DNA from: Diphasiastrum complanatum
Taxonomy: Eukaryota > Streptophyta > Lycopodiopsida > Lycopodiales > Lycopodiaceae
Reading direction: 5' to 3'
Length of the DNA stretch: 64,000 nucleotides
Assembly (NCBI GenBank): GCA_029204225.1
Contig: CM055100.1
Location: forward strand, 11,302,769-11,366,768
The notes beneath the pieces are model-generated. The model was not told the origin of the DNA, made no database searches, and worked only from the letters and a program-made list of their open reading frames with translations. Positions 32,860 to 43,202 of this stretch are shown here, piece by piece. Made by a program: the position numbers and the translations under genes. How positions within the stretch are numbered: position 1 is the stretch's first letter; every line of letters starts with the position of its first letter.

Positions 32860-34390
32860 AGACAAAATCACATTCATGATGCTCAGGACCAATGTCTTGC
32901 GAGATTATATGGGCAAGTTTGTCGTCAATTTTATTGACGATACATTGGTTTTTAGTAAAGCAGTCGAGGAGCATGAGGTTCATCTTAAGACCACATTGGG
33001 CAAGTTACAAGCTTCTGTCTTGTATGCCAATACTCAGAAGACAAAGTTGTGTAAGACTCATGTCGACTATTTGGGTCACATAGTGACTGTTGAGGGTATT
33101 TCGGTTTACCCAGGCAAGGTGGGTGTGGTTAAGACGTGGCCGAGGCATGCCGATATACACCAATTGCAAACTTTCTTAGGCTTTTATAAGTTCTACCAGT
33201 AGTTTGTTAGGAATTATTCCTGGATAGTTGCTCCTCTAACGGTCTAGTTACAAAAAAACAACATTGTGGTTTGATGGGATGCTGAAGCTCAGCAACGTTT
33301 TGAAAACTTGAAGGAGTCTGTGGCCACGGCTCTAGTCCTCAAGACTGTGGATACCCAGAAACTTTTTGACATAGAGACGGATGCAAGTGGCATTGTCGTA
33401 GGTGCAATGTTGAGCCAAAGAGGGTAGACCAGTAGCCTTTAAGAGTAAAAAGTTGACACCAGTGCAATAGAGATATCCTACATACGAGCAAGAGCTGTAT
33501 GTGGTTATACATGTGTTCAAGGTGAGGAGGCATTATTTATATGGCGCCAAGTTTTATGTGTACACAGATCATCGTACTTTAAAGATTTTTGCACTCATCC
33601 AGATTTGAAAGGCCGCCAAGCTCGATGGGCCGAGCTGATGTAGAAATTTCACTTGGAAATTCGCTTTCAAAAAGACAAGGAAAATGTGGTCTCTAATGCA
33701 CTATCTCGTATACTGCATCAAATGGGCTTTACTATGGTTGACAATGGTCTCATGGAGCAGATTAAGAAGGCTTAAGAAAAGGACCCGCATTGTCAGCGTG
33801 TGTGGCCTAATGCGCGCAAGGTAGTCAACCAAACGGAAAAGTCAGTCAAGGCTGTTGCTTTTGTAGAGGCACACACCAGTGCATATCTAACATACATAGT
33901 GAAGGATGGTATGTTAATGATAAATGGAAGAGTTTTCATGCCAGACGTGAAGGATCTTTGTCGTAAGATACTTCATGAATGCCATGACAGTCCCTGCGCA
34001 GGACACCCTAATATTGATAAGACTAGTGAGCTTTTAAGAAGGCATTATTTCTGGCCACAATTGCAGCAGGATGTAAGGGAGTACGTCTAGCATTGCACAG
34101 CTTGTCAAGTGAACAAGGCCAAGAGAGTAAGTCATCGGGGCTTGCTACATCCACTTGAGATACCTACAAGAAGGTGGGAAAGCATCTCTATGGATTTTAT
34201 TGTTGGGCTACCCAGGACCCATATTGGATTAAATTTCGTTATGGTAGTGGTAGACAGGTAGTGGTAGTGGTAGACAGGTTTTCCAAGATGGCTCACTTCA
34301 TCACAACGACCAAGAAGGTTACAACTCAGCAAGTTGTTGAGTTGTGGATTGACGTGTTCACCAAGTTGGGAACACAATTAGGTTCCTTCG
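32860..34390 (+). pseudogene. Ty3/gypsy pol relic (RT, RNase H, integrase)
   Basis: RT palm with YMGKFVVNFIDDTLVFSKAV (the FIDD form of the catalytic YxDD box) and 'KTHVDYLGHIVTVEGISVYP', then the connection segment LQTFLGFYKFYQ, RNase H pieces (FENLKESVATALVL, 'FDIETDASGIVVGAMLSQRG', 'YTDHRTLK'), the integrase zinc finger (CHDSPCAGHPNIDKTSELLR, then HYFWPQLQQDV and C-x2-C), and the core start RRWESISMDF with VVVDRFSKMAHFITT (to about 34,380). Stops and small indels occur throughout. Gag, protease and the RT fingers are missing on the left, and the integrase C-terminus on the right. The histone-like frame begins about 390 bp further on, on the same strand. Confidence 0.85.
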
Positions 34391-34495
34391 TGATAGAAGG
34401 AAAATAAAAGACGAAAAACCTAAAATAGTCAACTATTTTGTCAGTTATTCCAAATTCTTGAAAAAAAGACAGAAGCTTAACTATTTTTTGATTCG

Positions 34496-34729
34496 GATAT
34501 CGCTTTCAAGTGCGTCTTGTGTGTATACGCAGTCTAATATGGTGCCTATCGCGCTCGAGTCTGATATCCGTGTTGTCCTAATATTTTTCTTGAGCGTGCT
34601 TTCTATGTTAATTTTTTTTTGCCATAGCTCTTGCATCCAGATCCGATATTGCCTCCCCTAATATCGCTTTCAACCGCAAGATTTGTACTTTTTCTCTAGA
34701 TCTAACTACCATGCGCTTGAAAGCGATAT
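34496..34729. repeat. Inverted repeat upstream of the histone-like frame
   Basis: GATATCGCTTTCAAGTGCG at 34,496-34,514 is mirrored by GCGCTTGAAAGCGATAT at 34,713-34,729. A third, direct copy (ATATCGCTTTCAACCGC) sits at 34,661-34,677. The region is otherwise T-rich and non-coding. Confidence 0.8.
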
Positions 34730-34777
34730 TGTGTCTTTTTTTAATTGTTATCTGTTTTAATTTTGTTTCTGACTTTG

Positions 34778-35880
34778 ATGGCAAGAACCAAGATTACTGC
34801 CCATCAAATGGCCATTGTACAACCTTCCACATCCCGTGTGCCTCCAGAGACTCGTCGTAGATGTGTCCGCAAGTAGCTCTGGCTGAAGGAGATAAGGAAG
34901 TTTCAAAGATCAACAGAATTGTTGATTCTAAAATCTCCTTTCCGTCGATCTGTGAGAAATGTGACAAATTCCCTAGGTCACTTCATTCGGTCTACTACTA
35001 CTGCCATGGAGGCCTTGCAAGGTGCTACAAAGGATTATTTGTCCCAATTTTCTGAGGATTCATGTCTCTTGGCTGTGCATGTAAGTGTGTTACCATCATG
35101 CCCAAAGACTTTGTAATTCTCAAGAGACCAAGGGAGAGTTATTCAAAACTTCATCTAAATATCACAAGCACCTCGAGGGATCTGCCTCTAGACAAAACTG
35201 GTCTTCCCACCACCTGCAAGAGGAAGAGAAAGCAACCTCGCCCTATTAAATCTGGTTCTTGCAGGCCAACTGTTTCTCTTCCTCCCCGAGTCATTCCTTC
35301 AAAGTGTCCTCAGGTTGTTCTAGACCCTATTTCAGAGTCTTCTAGCTCTGAATCAGAATCACAGCCGCCTCCTCCTCTTCCTCCCACAAGTCCTTCTCAA
35401 AAGTTTACCACTCCCATATAGGAGATAACCCAAGAGGAGCTTGACAAGATTGTTGGCACATCTATAGATATTGTGTCTAGTTTCTTTCAATCTCCTTTTC
35501 ATCTTTTTGTCCGAATACCATACACCTCTTCTCAAATATATTTTGGTTTTGACCACTATAATGAGTATGAGTTATATTTAGCTAAAAAGATAGATGCTCT
35601 TGGCAACTATTTTGATTTCTTTCTTCCATATACTACTAGAAGTTTTTGATTTGGTCCGAAGTTTTGTGAGGAAATAAAAAATAAATCTGTTGAGGTATCG
35701 GATTTAATTGTCGAAGCTGGGCAAATTTTTTTGCAGTGCAGCATCAGTCTTGATTCTAAAAGAGACATTTTTGTCGTATGTCCATTTTTTATGACAACAA
35801 TTACTATGAAGGATGCCAAATTTGGGAAGTTCATGTACTTTATCAAGTGCAATGGCCAAAATTTATTTGATTCTCTATGA
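34778..35880 (+). pseudogene. Divergent histone H3-like gene with long C-terminal extension, broken
   Basis: ATG 34,778 opens MARTKITA, the H3 tail start with R2 and K4 kept but K9 absent. A TAG interrupts at 34,874. In the same frame come LKEIRKFQRSTELLI, then SPFRRSVRN, AMEALQGATKDYL, FSEDSCLLAVH. A 1-base deletion at about 35,081 shifts the frame, which then reads KCVTIMPKDFVILKRPRES. These are the H3 alpha-N, alpha-1, alpha-2 and alpha-3 landmarks, so homology is clear. Core H3 ends about here, but the frame runs on through a basic KRKRKQPRP patch, a Ser/Glu and Pro-rich linker (SESSSSESESQPPPPLPP), and then, past TAG 35,419 and TGA 35,648, about 150 residues with no motif I know, ending at 35,878-35,880. 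No introns are seen. Loop 1 has canonical H3 length, which argues against CENH3. It is intronless and lies between gypsy and copia relics, so retrocopy or transposon capture is likely but unproven. Confidence 0.75.
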
Positions 35881-36220
35881 AAATAAATAAGTATTTTTAC
35901 TTGAGCATTGTCTGTGTTTCATTTTGATGTTTATGTCTGTATTGATTCAGTGTTTCATTTTGTGTTTACGTCTATATTGATTCTAATTTTATTTTGTATG
36001 TTGCAGCCGTCATTGGAGTTTGAATATTCTTTCTGTCAAAGTTAATAAAGAAGGAGTATCAAGTTTTCTATGTGTAAAAGTGAATTGAGCTGACAATACA
36101 CATAGAGAATTTGTTTTTTTTCTTTGCACTGCCATTGAGAATATACGCCTCTATAAGAGCGACACCAATGCATTTGTACATAAGCAAATTTCCACTTGTC
36201 AATACAGAAGAGAGACTTCT
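35881..36220. other. No gene recognised
   Basis: T-rich spacer between the histone-like frame and a copia RNase H relic. A duplicated phrase 'tgtttcattttg' plus 'tgtttatgtctgtattgatt' lies at about 35,910-35,990. Confidence 0.4.
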
Positions 36221-37050
36221 CAATCTACTTTCATTTGTCAAGAGAAGTATGCTAATTCTTTTCTAGAGAGATTTCATATGGTAGATGCAAAAGCTAGTGA
36301 TACACCAATGGAGTTTCATGTAAAGCTAACTATAAGAGGTAATGAAAGATCCTTCGAGGACATTACTCTCTATAGGAAGCTAGTTGGATCACTCATCTAT
36401 CTAGCCATTAAAAGACCAGATCTAAGATATGGTGTTGGAAGATTGAGTCAATTTATGCAGGATCCAAGTGAAGAGCATTGGAAGTTAGGAAAATGAGTTT
36501 TGAGGTATATCATAGGAACTTGAGATTTTGGCATATTGTATGAGGGATCTTCATCTAATCTTTTTGGATTTTCAGATTCGGACTATTGTGGAAAGAAAAT
36601 GAATAGGAAATCCATAAGTGATAATTGTATTTTCATAGGTGATGGAGCTATATCATGGATGTCAAAGAAACAAGCCACTATCTCATTGTCATCTAGTGAG
36701 GCCAAGTACAAAGCGCTTACACATTGCGCAAAGGAAATGGTATGGATCAAGGATCTACACTTGCTAGATTTTCCAGAGATCCCAATCATCTTTTGTGACA
36801 ACCTATTAGCCCCAAAGTTGGCAACCAGCCCTATCTTTCATGCTAGGAGCAAGCACATTGTGGTGGCATACCACTTTGTGAGGGAGCAAGTCATGCTAAA
36901 GGAGGCGGAGTTTCAACATGTTTCTTCAAGGGAATGTGTAGTTGATATCTTCACCAAAGCATCATGAAAGGAGTTGTTTATGAAGCATAGGACATCACTT
37001 GGAGTGTTATCAAAGTCTATGCTAAAACTAGTTGAAGAGGGAGTCTGAGA
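36221..37050 (+). pseudogene. Copia RT C-terminus and RNase H relic (same family as the 50.4-56.8 kb element)
   Basis: Contains STFICQEKYANSFLERFHMV, PMEFHVKLTIRGNERSFEDI, YRKLVGSLIYLAIKRPDLRY and LSQFMQDPSEEHWKLGK (TGA follows). RNase H pieces are FSDSDYCGKKMNRKSISDNC, ISLSSSEAKYKALTHCAKEM and ARSKHIVVAYHFVREQVM. The end VEEGV-stop matches the end of pol in the young element exactly in position. Two or three stops are present, and the catalytic half of RT is missing. Confidence 0.85.
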
Positions 37051-37254
37051 GATTTCAACTAGCTTGATCAATATTGAGTCAAATGCTACATTTGTTTATT
37101 TTCAAGATCATTGTGGAATTGCCTCCACCAGGAACAATCAAAGGATTTTATATCTTTATGGGTCATGCAAACTATTATTGGATATTTATCTTATTCTTTG
37201 CAGATTTGGCACGACCTATCTACAGGTTGGCTATTGGACCAATTTGAATAGTTG

Positions 37255-37400
37255 AGGTATTGGAAGCATTTGAAAAGTTGAAGAAAGCCTTAGCTTTTGC
37301 ACCAATATTACGAGCTCTTAATTGGACAATCAAATTCCATGTGCATATTGATGCATCAAAATATACTATTGGATCTATGCCAATCAAGATCTAGGGTGGC
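37255..37400 (+). pseudogene. Gypsy RNase H fragment
   Basis: A single frame reads AFEKLKKALAFAPILRALNW then IKFHVHIDASKYTIGSMPI, the start of the RNase H domain in Ty3/gypsy elements (normally HTDAS). It ends at the join with CACTA sequence near 37,410. Confidence 0.7.
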
Positions 37401-37419
37401 ACGATTTGGGATCACTTGA

Positions 37420-37680
37420 CCGGGTCGCAAGAAAAAAGAAATGCACAAGATTACTTAAAAGAAGTGGAAAAGATGGCTGATTTATGGCCATAAATGGTGG
37501 GAAATTCAATTATCATCCCAAAGGCTCCATGGATATTCTTGAGGAGAGAAGAGACAATTGTAAAGAAGGCAATAGCCTCATTTTGAACTACAACAGGTCA
37601 CATGCGATGCCTAAAGGGTGCCTTCACAAGGGACAACAAGCTAAGTAAACTAAAGTCTCATGACTCACATAAATTTTTAC
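37420..37680 (+). pseudogene. CACTA tnp2 C-terminal fragment
   Basis: Translation gives YLKEVEKMADLWP, then NSIIIPKAPWIFLRREETIV, KKAIASF and LKGAFTRDNKLSKLKSHDSH. This corresponds to the KKMVDLWPQIVETS...RREE segment of the 16-kb copy and the 'LKSHD' start of DUF4218. Confidence 0.75.
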
Positions 37681-38229
37681 ATGTTGGCATGGCATGTTTC
37701 TTAGCGTTGCTTCCACCTCAACATTGTGGATCACATTTTATAGCATGTCTTGTAATTTTATGATGATCTCATTGTGCATAATATGTATCTCAATGACCAG
37801 ATTGTTTTTGCGTATGCAGTTTGTGGTTCCCTTGGTGCTGAGAGGGTTTTTGACAGAGGAGATAAGGAGTGCAATCTACAAAATCAGTGGTTCGGTGAGG
37901 TATAGGATGATTCAAGATGATGATCTTACTAACACGTATGTCATTGTTGTTTACTTTTCTTATGAAGATACATTTCATCCAAGGAGATACTGCTGGCATG
38001 TATTGAGGCGGCAAGACAAAGCTCCATCGAGGCAATGTATTTGATCGAGAAGCACTTTTCCACATCCATTCTCACCATTCAAATGCATCTCATTGTGCAT
38101 TTGGTAGATGAGGTGGCCATTGCAAGTCATCATCTACTTGCATCAATTGCCTATTCTCAGTCCATCCTAGACTATTGCTATTGTGGTAATTACAATATTC
38201 TGTCACTAACATTGATCCATATTTTTAAT

Positions 38230-38700
38230 TCAGGGCACTATCCATAGCCATTGGATTTTTTCTTGGAACAATTCATGAAAACATTGAAAGGCTTCATAAG
38301 ACAAAGAGCAAGGCCTGAGGGTAGCATGGCGGAAGGATGGCTAGTGCAAGAGTCCATGGTTTATATCACAGAGTTCCTTGCTCATAGCGATCCTTCTATT
38401 CCTCGTCTTTGGGATAAGAAGGATGATGAGCGTGTTGTTGGGGAGGATCCTCAAGGAAAAGGAGAGATCATGAGAATGAGTGAGTCCATTAGGGAGAAGG
38501 CAAATAAGTTTTGCATTCTTATTAGTGAAGAAATACAAAAGTGGATTTTGCTATATACGAAGAGGCCAAGGATCATATACAAACTGCTCGAGCCACTTTC
38601 AGGAGAGGGCATAGAAGACAACCATATCCACCTGAACTCACTCTTCTACCCAAGGAGATGATGCTTGATTGGCTACATTATGCCCTTAGAGAAGCCTCGG
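38230..38700 (+). pseudogene. CACTA DUF4218-type domain
   Basis: Reads DFFLEQFMKTLKGFIRQRAR, PEGSMAEGWLVQESMVYITE, FLAHSDPSIPRLWDKKDDER, then MRMSESIREKANKFCILISE. After a frame change comes the 'RRGHRRQPYPPELTLLPKE'-like end. Compared with the 15-kb copy it keeps the longer uninterrupted frame (38,251-38,661). Confidence 0.8.
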
Positions 38701-38879
38701 CAAACAACCGGTAAGTAATAGAGAGAGAGCGAAAATTTGCAAGGAGGAGCTATTTACATGCAAGCTACGATGATCATCATTCACATGTTAATTAAACCAT
38801 TTGTAAGCACAATTTTGTACCTATTTGTTGTATCCCTAACACATTTTGTTCTATTTTGTCCAGTAAAAAAAATATATTG

Positions 38880-39780
38880 CACCGTGGACGCATGGATGAC
38901 ACTTTCATATGGAGCACATTGACAAAAATAGAAACACGTACGATTTTGAAGTCATGGCAAATTTTACCCAAGAGAGTTGACAAAGCACGACGGACACCAA
39001 TTTATCTCTTCTCAACTTGATTATTGTGGGACAATCAATGACATCCTAGAAGTTGGATTTAGACAATTCAGCTTTTTCATATGTGATGTCAAATGGTTCA
39101 AAGTTATTTGCAATGTTCCCAATGCGATTGTCAAGAAAGATGAGAGTGGTTATTTTTCCATTGACTCTACCAAGCTTTGGACAGATGAAAGCGATACATT
39201 TTTTTTTCCTCAACTTAGTGAGCGAATACATGTCTTCTATGTCTTCAAGATGTCTATGCTCTTCTATTGTCAATGAATTGATTTTCAGTATACTGCAAAA
39301 AATGTATATTGTGTGTATACCCAAGCAACTATAACATAGTTATGCATACTAATTACGAGTCAATGTTTATGGTAACATCGATCAATTACAGATGGTCTTT
39401 CACCCCGACCATTCAGATCCCAGATGGTGGTATGTGATTCAAGTCGCTCCTCAAAGTAAAAGAATTTTTGAAGATAGAGATGTCATGGAGGACATGGTGC
39501 TGCCAATTGATGCACCTCATGAACAAGATCGTGATGATGGATTCGATGACACATTTTCGGAGGATGATCATGTCCAAGCTTCACAAGCTAATGATGACGT
39601 TGAGCATGATGCATCATCATCGGATGGATCGATGACACATGACACACCTTCTCGATCTCACTCGTTGTCATCGTCGCCATTAGCTTGTGAAGATCAACTT
39701 ATAATAATGAAGCTATAGGAGATATTTGGGTAGAATTAGAGATAGACTTATTTGGTTTGATAGATTTGTCGCATGATGAT
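38880..39780 (+). pseudogene. CACTA DUF4216-type domain and acidic tail
   Basis: Frame 38,977-39,276 reads SQLDYCGTINDILEVGFRQF, CDVKWFKVICNVPNAIVKKD, ESGYFSIDSTKLWTDESDTF and FPQLSERIHVFYVF. After an intron-like gap 39,392-39,718 reads MVFHPDHSDPRWWYVIQVAP and then an Asp/His/Ser-rich tail. This copy keeps the KKDESGY segment lost at 14.3 kb. A TGA and a base loss upstream of 38,977 separate it from the preceding exon. Confidence 0.8.
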
Positions 39781-40084
39781 GCGACAAATGATAAAGATGA
39801 ACCACCAAATGATCAAGTGAGACAATACGATGCATTTCAACTCATTGTAATATTATTCATATTACTCACAGATGCCATTACACTTTATTAATTGACTAGT
39901 TGACATCAAGCAAGAAGTTGATGCATGTGTGGAATTCAATGTGTTGATAGATAACAAATAACAAAAGTGGGATCCATTTAGACTCTATAACATACCGTGG
40001 GTTGTATCAAGAGGCCTTATTTTCATCATTCATGGTATTACCCTCGGTTAGCAGAGTGTCTTGGAATGTCTCTTGGTCACCTTG

Positions 40085-40302
40085 ACCCTCTCTATAACCC
40101 TCTTTATATCCCTCTCTATATGCCTCTCTACAACCCTCTCTATAAATGTTTGAAAAATAAGTTAAAATTTGGTAGGCTTATACCAAGGCCAAAAACCGGA
40201 CCCGAGGCTCAATCTTTCCGCTCCTCTGCGACTCATTTTAAAAACTATTTTTCAAAAAAACACTCAAAAAAAGCCTTGGAAATCGCTCGTCCTCTTGTAG
40301 TG
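40085..40302 (+). repeat. CACTA subterminal repeats and 3' terminal inverted repeat
   Basis: Five 'ccctctctataa'-type units (about 12-14 bp each) at 40,085-40,147 precede the terminal region. The outermost bases are GGAAATCGCTCGTCCTCTTG followed by TAGTG. Confidence 0.85.
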
Positions 40303-40770
40303 TTCACCATGAAATTCAATGCATGAGCCTCCATCTCCATCTTGACATAAGATGTCATCGACCCTTGATGACTTGATCATAAATGATTAATTTAATGAAC
40401 TTCCCTTAGCTTAATTTCCATAAACAAAACCAACCAAGAATGCTAATACAACTCCAACATCAAAATGGTGCAAAACAATGTAGCTAGTTTCACTATATTT
40501 TGACAATTTGCACACATTCACTTGAAATTGCTAAAACATGAGATAGAACAAGTAAAGTGAACTTGAAATTTTTTTTCTTACTCGAGTCTTCAATAACTTG
40601 CAAAAATACATCCAAAGTATCTTTACGAATTGACTTCTCTTTGATGCTCTTGACTAGTTCCAAATTGCCACCTTTCCTTTTGTGTTGTTGAAGCCCTTTG
40701 AGATCAACCTCTTGATCATTCACTTGACCATCAAAGCCATTGAACAAAACTTTTTTTCTAGATCCATTTG
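40303..40770 (-). other. Unrecognised open frame and flank
   Basis: A minus-strand open frame (40,493-40,807) contains KKVLFNGFDGQVNDQEVDLK and GLQQHKRKGGNLELVKSIKE, with a possible GT donor inside TCGAGTAAGA near 40,578. I do not recognise it. It begins in copia linker sequence (40,780-41,040), so it may be more of that element or a captured fragment. Confidence 0.35.
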
Positions 40771-40779
40771 TTGCATCCA

Positions 40780-41040
40780 TTCTATGAAAACCACCATCCA
40801 CTTGCATAGCATCATCTAGACAAGAAGATGAACCAAAACATGCGAGTAAAGCAAAGTTTGTACCTTCAACTTGCTTACCCTTCTTATCATATGTAAGCCT
40901 AGATGGCTTTATTATTTCCCTTTAGGATCTTCTTAGAACTTGACTTGGAGATGCGTATTCACCATCGCCATCCAAAAAACCATCTTCATCGCCACGAAAA
41001 AAGTTAGATTGATCAACACATTAAAGGAAGTTTGAGCTAA
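40780..41040 (-). pseudogene. Copia linker fragment (young-element family)
   Basis: Minus-strand translation gives GDEDGFLDGDGEYASPSQVL, then IKPSRLTYDKKGKQVEGTNF and ALLACFGSS. This matches the linker before RT in the 52-54 kb element (DEDGDATPKQ, then AKPSRLTYDEKGKQVVDNSN). One stop is present. Confidence 0.75.
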
Positions 41041-41109
41041 AAAAGGGCCGCATATGAATTTGTGCCAAAATCTCTTTTGCATTTTGTCACTATTTTCAAC
41101 CATTTAAGA

Positions 41110-42508
41110 TAAACACAATCACGTGTGTAAACTCTATAAAGCACTTTATGGCTTGAAGCAATTTGTTCGAGCATGATTTCAAAGGTTCAATACTTTCCTT
41201 ATTGATCATGACTATACACCAAGCTCTTTAGATTTGAATGTTTACTTCAAGATAGTGCAACAGTCTTTTATCATTATCACTCTATATGTGGACGGCACAT
41301 TGCTCTTCGACAACAATATTGATCTGATAAAAGAAAACAAGACAATGTTATCTTCTGAATTCGACATGACCAATCTGGGCAAAGCCCATTTCTGCCTTGG
41401 TATTCAAATCCACAAAGATAGAAATCGAAAGTTGATCTACATTACTTAGCAGAGGTGCATCCACAACATGTTAGTTAGATATAATCTGGTTAATTGCAAG
41501 TTAGCTCTCTCACCAATGGAACCAGGTCTCAAATTGTCAAAGGACTAGTACCCTCGAACAATTGAAGAGAAGGAGCAGATGCGTGAGTATCCTTATTCGA
41601 TAATAGGATCTCTTATGTATGCAATGATCTGTACCAGGTCAGACATAGCTTTTGCAGTCAACTCCCTAAGTCAGTTTACGACTAATCCTAGTATAGCACA
41701 TTGGAAGGCTCCTATCAGAATCATGACATATCTTTGAGCTACTATGGACTTTTGCATTTGTTATGGAGCAGTCGACAATGACAAACTCAATTTACTCAAT
41801 GGTTACATAGATGCAAGTTGGGCAGGAGATATAGACACTCGTAAATCTACTTCTGGTTTACATTCTTCCTCAACAATGGTCTCATTTCCTGGAACAGTCG
41901 CAAGCAATCTTAGATAGCTCTATCTTCTACAGAATCAGAGTACATCACAGTCTCACAAGCTACAAAGGAAGCAATTTGGTTGAGAAACTTACTTTTAGAT
42001 ATCAGTCTGAATCAATATGCTCCAACATTAATTATTTTGTGATAATCAAAGTGCCATCGCCTTGTCAGCCAACCCTAGATTTCATTCTAGGATTAAGCAC
42101 ATTGAACTTAAGTATCATTATATCAAAAGCAAAATTCTTGACAAAGAGGTCAGATTGCAGTACTGTTGAACGCAAGATATGATAACATATTTTTTTACCA
42201 AAGCATTAAGCTTGGATGCACACAGAAAGTTCTGTGCAGAACTAAGTTTAAAGGACAAGACATTCAGATTAATGGGGAGTGTTGGATTATTCTCCTACTA
42301 ATTGACTAATTGACATTTTAATCTTCATCCAATTTTTATCCAAACCTACAGATTACTTCGTGTTTTTACACAGTCTGCATAACTACTCAAAAATGGCTTA
42401 CAATGTCGGCATTTTTGGGAATTTCATCTTTTGGGATTTTTACTCACTTCGGATTTCTCGCAAAATGTCAGATGCCTCAAATGTTAAGAAAATGACGTTG
42501 GCAAAGAC
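41110..42508 (+). pseudogene. Copia RT and RNase H relic with 3' LTR start
   Basis: Sister of the element at 29.3-32.0 kb. KLYKALYGLKQFVRA leads to FKIVQQSFIIITLYVDGTLL (the second Asp of YVDD is changed to Gly), then MLSSEFDMTNLGKAHFCLGI. After stops come the '[20 protein letters not shown]' and RNase H pieces to about 42,180. A purine tract AATGGGGAG at 42,271-42,279 precedes an LTR starting TGTTGGATTATTCTC at 42,280. The LTR is cut at about 42,508 by CACTA sequence. Confidence 0.8.
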
Positions 42509-42509
42509 C

Positions 42510-43200
42510 TTCGCATGAGGAATGCAAAAGTGGATTTCGTTATACGAAGAGGAAAGGCTTGTAGACAAACCGCTCGAGCCACTTTCAAGAGAGGGCATAG
42601 AAGACAACCATATCCACCTGACCTCGCCATTCTACCCAAGGACATGAAGTTTGATTGGCTGCGTGATGTCCTTAGAGAAGCCTCGGCAAACAACTAGGAA
42701 GTAACAGAGAGAGAATGAGAATATGCAAGTTGGTGCGATTTACATGTAAGATATGATGATCATCATTCACATGTGAATTAAAACATTTGTACGTGCAATT
42801 TTGTATATGTTTGTTGTATCCCTAACACATTTAGTTCTATTTTGTTCAGTACAAAAAATACAATGCATTGTGGACACATGGACGACACTTTTGTACAGAG
42901 CGCATTGACAAATACATGTACAATTGTGGAGTCATGGCAAATTTTACCCAAGAGAGTCGAGCAAGCACGATGGATACCAATTTATTCTCTTCTCAGCTTG
43001 ATTATTGTGGGACAATTAGTGACATACTCCAAGTTGGATTTAGGCAATTCAACTTTTTCATTTTGATGTCAAATGGTTCAAAGTTATTTGCAATGGTTCC
43101 AATGCAACGATCACGAAAGATGAGAGTGGTTATTTTGCCATTGACTCTACCAAGCTTTGGACGTGGATTAAAACGATACATTTGTTTTTTTTCAACAATG
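42510..43200 (+). pseudogene. CACTA fragment (DUF4218 end and DUF4216)
   Basis: Reads MRNAKVDFVIRRGKACRQTA, KRGHRRQPYPPDLAILPKDM and FDWLRDVLREASANN, then YNCGVMANFTQESRASTMDT, LDYCGTISDILQVGFRQFNF. It stops at about 43,200 within the STKLW segment. It is the third copy of this CACTA family in the window, bounded by copia sequence on both sides. Confidence 0.78.
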
Positions 43201-43202
43201 TG

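Larger units (their letters stand above)
37410..40302 (+). mobile_element. CACTA transposon, plus strand, 5'-truncated
   Basis: Homologous to the minus-strand copy at 13.17-17.56 kb. It starts within the C-terminal part of tnp2 (KMADLWP, then IPKAPWIF), and continues through DUF4218 and DUF4216 to a terminus 'cctcttgtagtg' at 40,302, the inverse of CACTACAAGAGG. The 5' terminus and most of tnp2 are missing, replaced by gypsy sequence. It is non-autonomous. Confidence 0.8.

Noticed and set aside
34778-35150. Centromeric histone CENH3
   Set aside because: Loop 1 length and the STELLI motif follow canonical H3, and the tail starts MARTK. Divergence alone does not make it CENH3.
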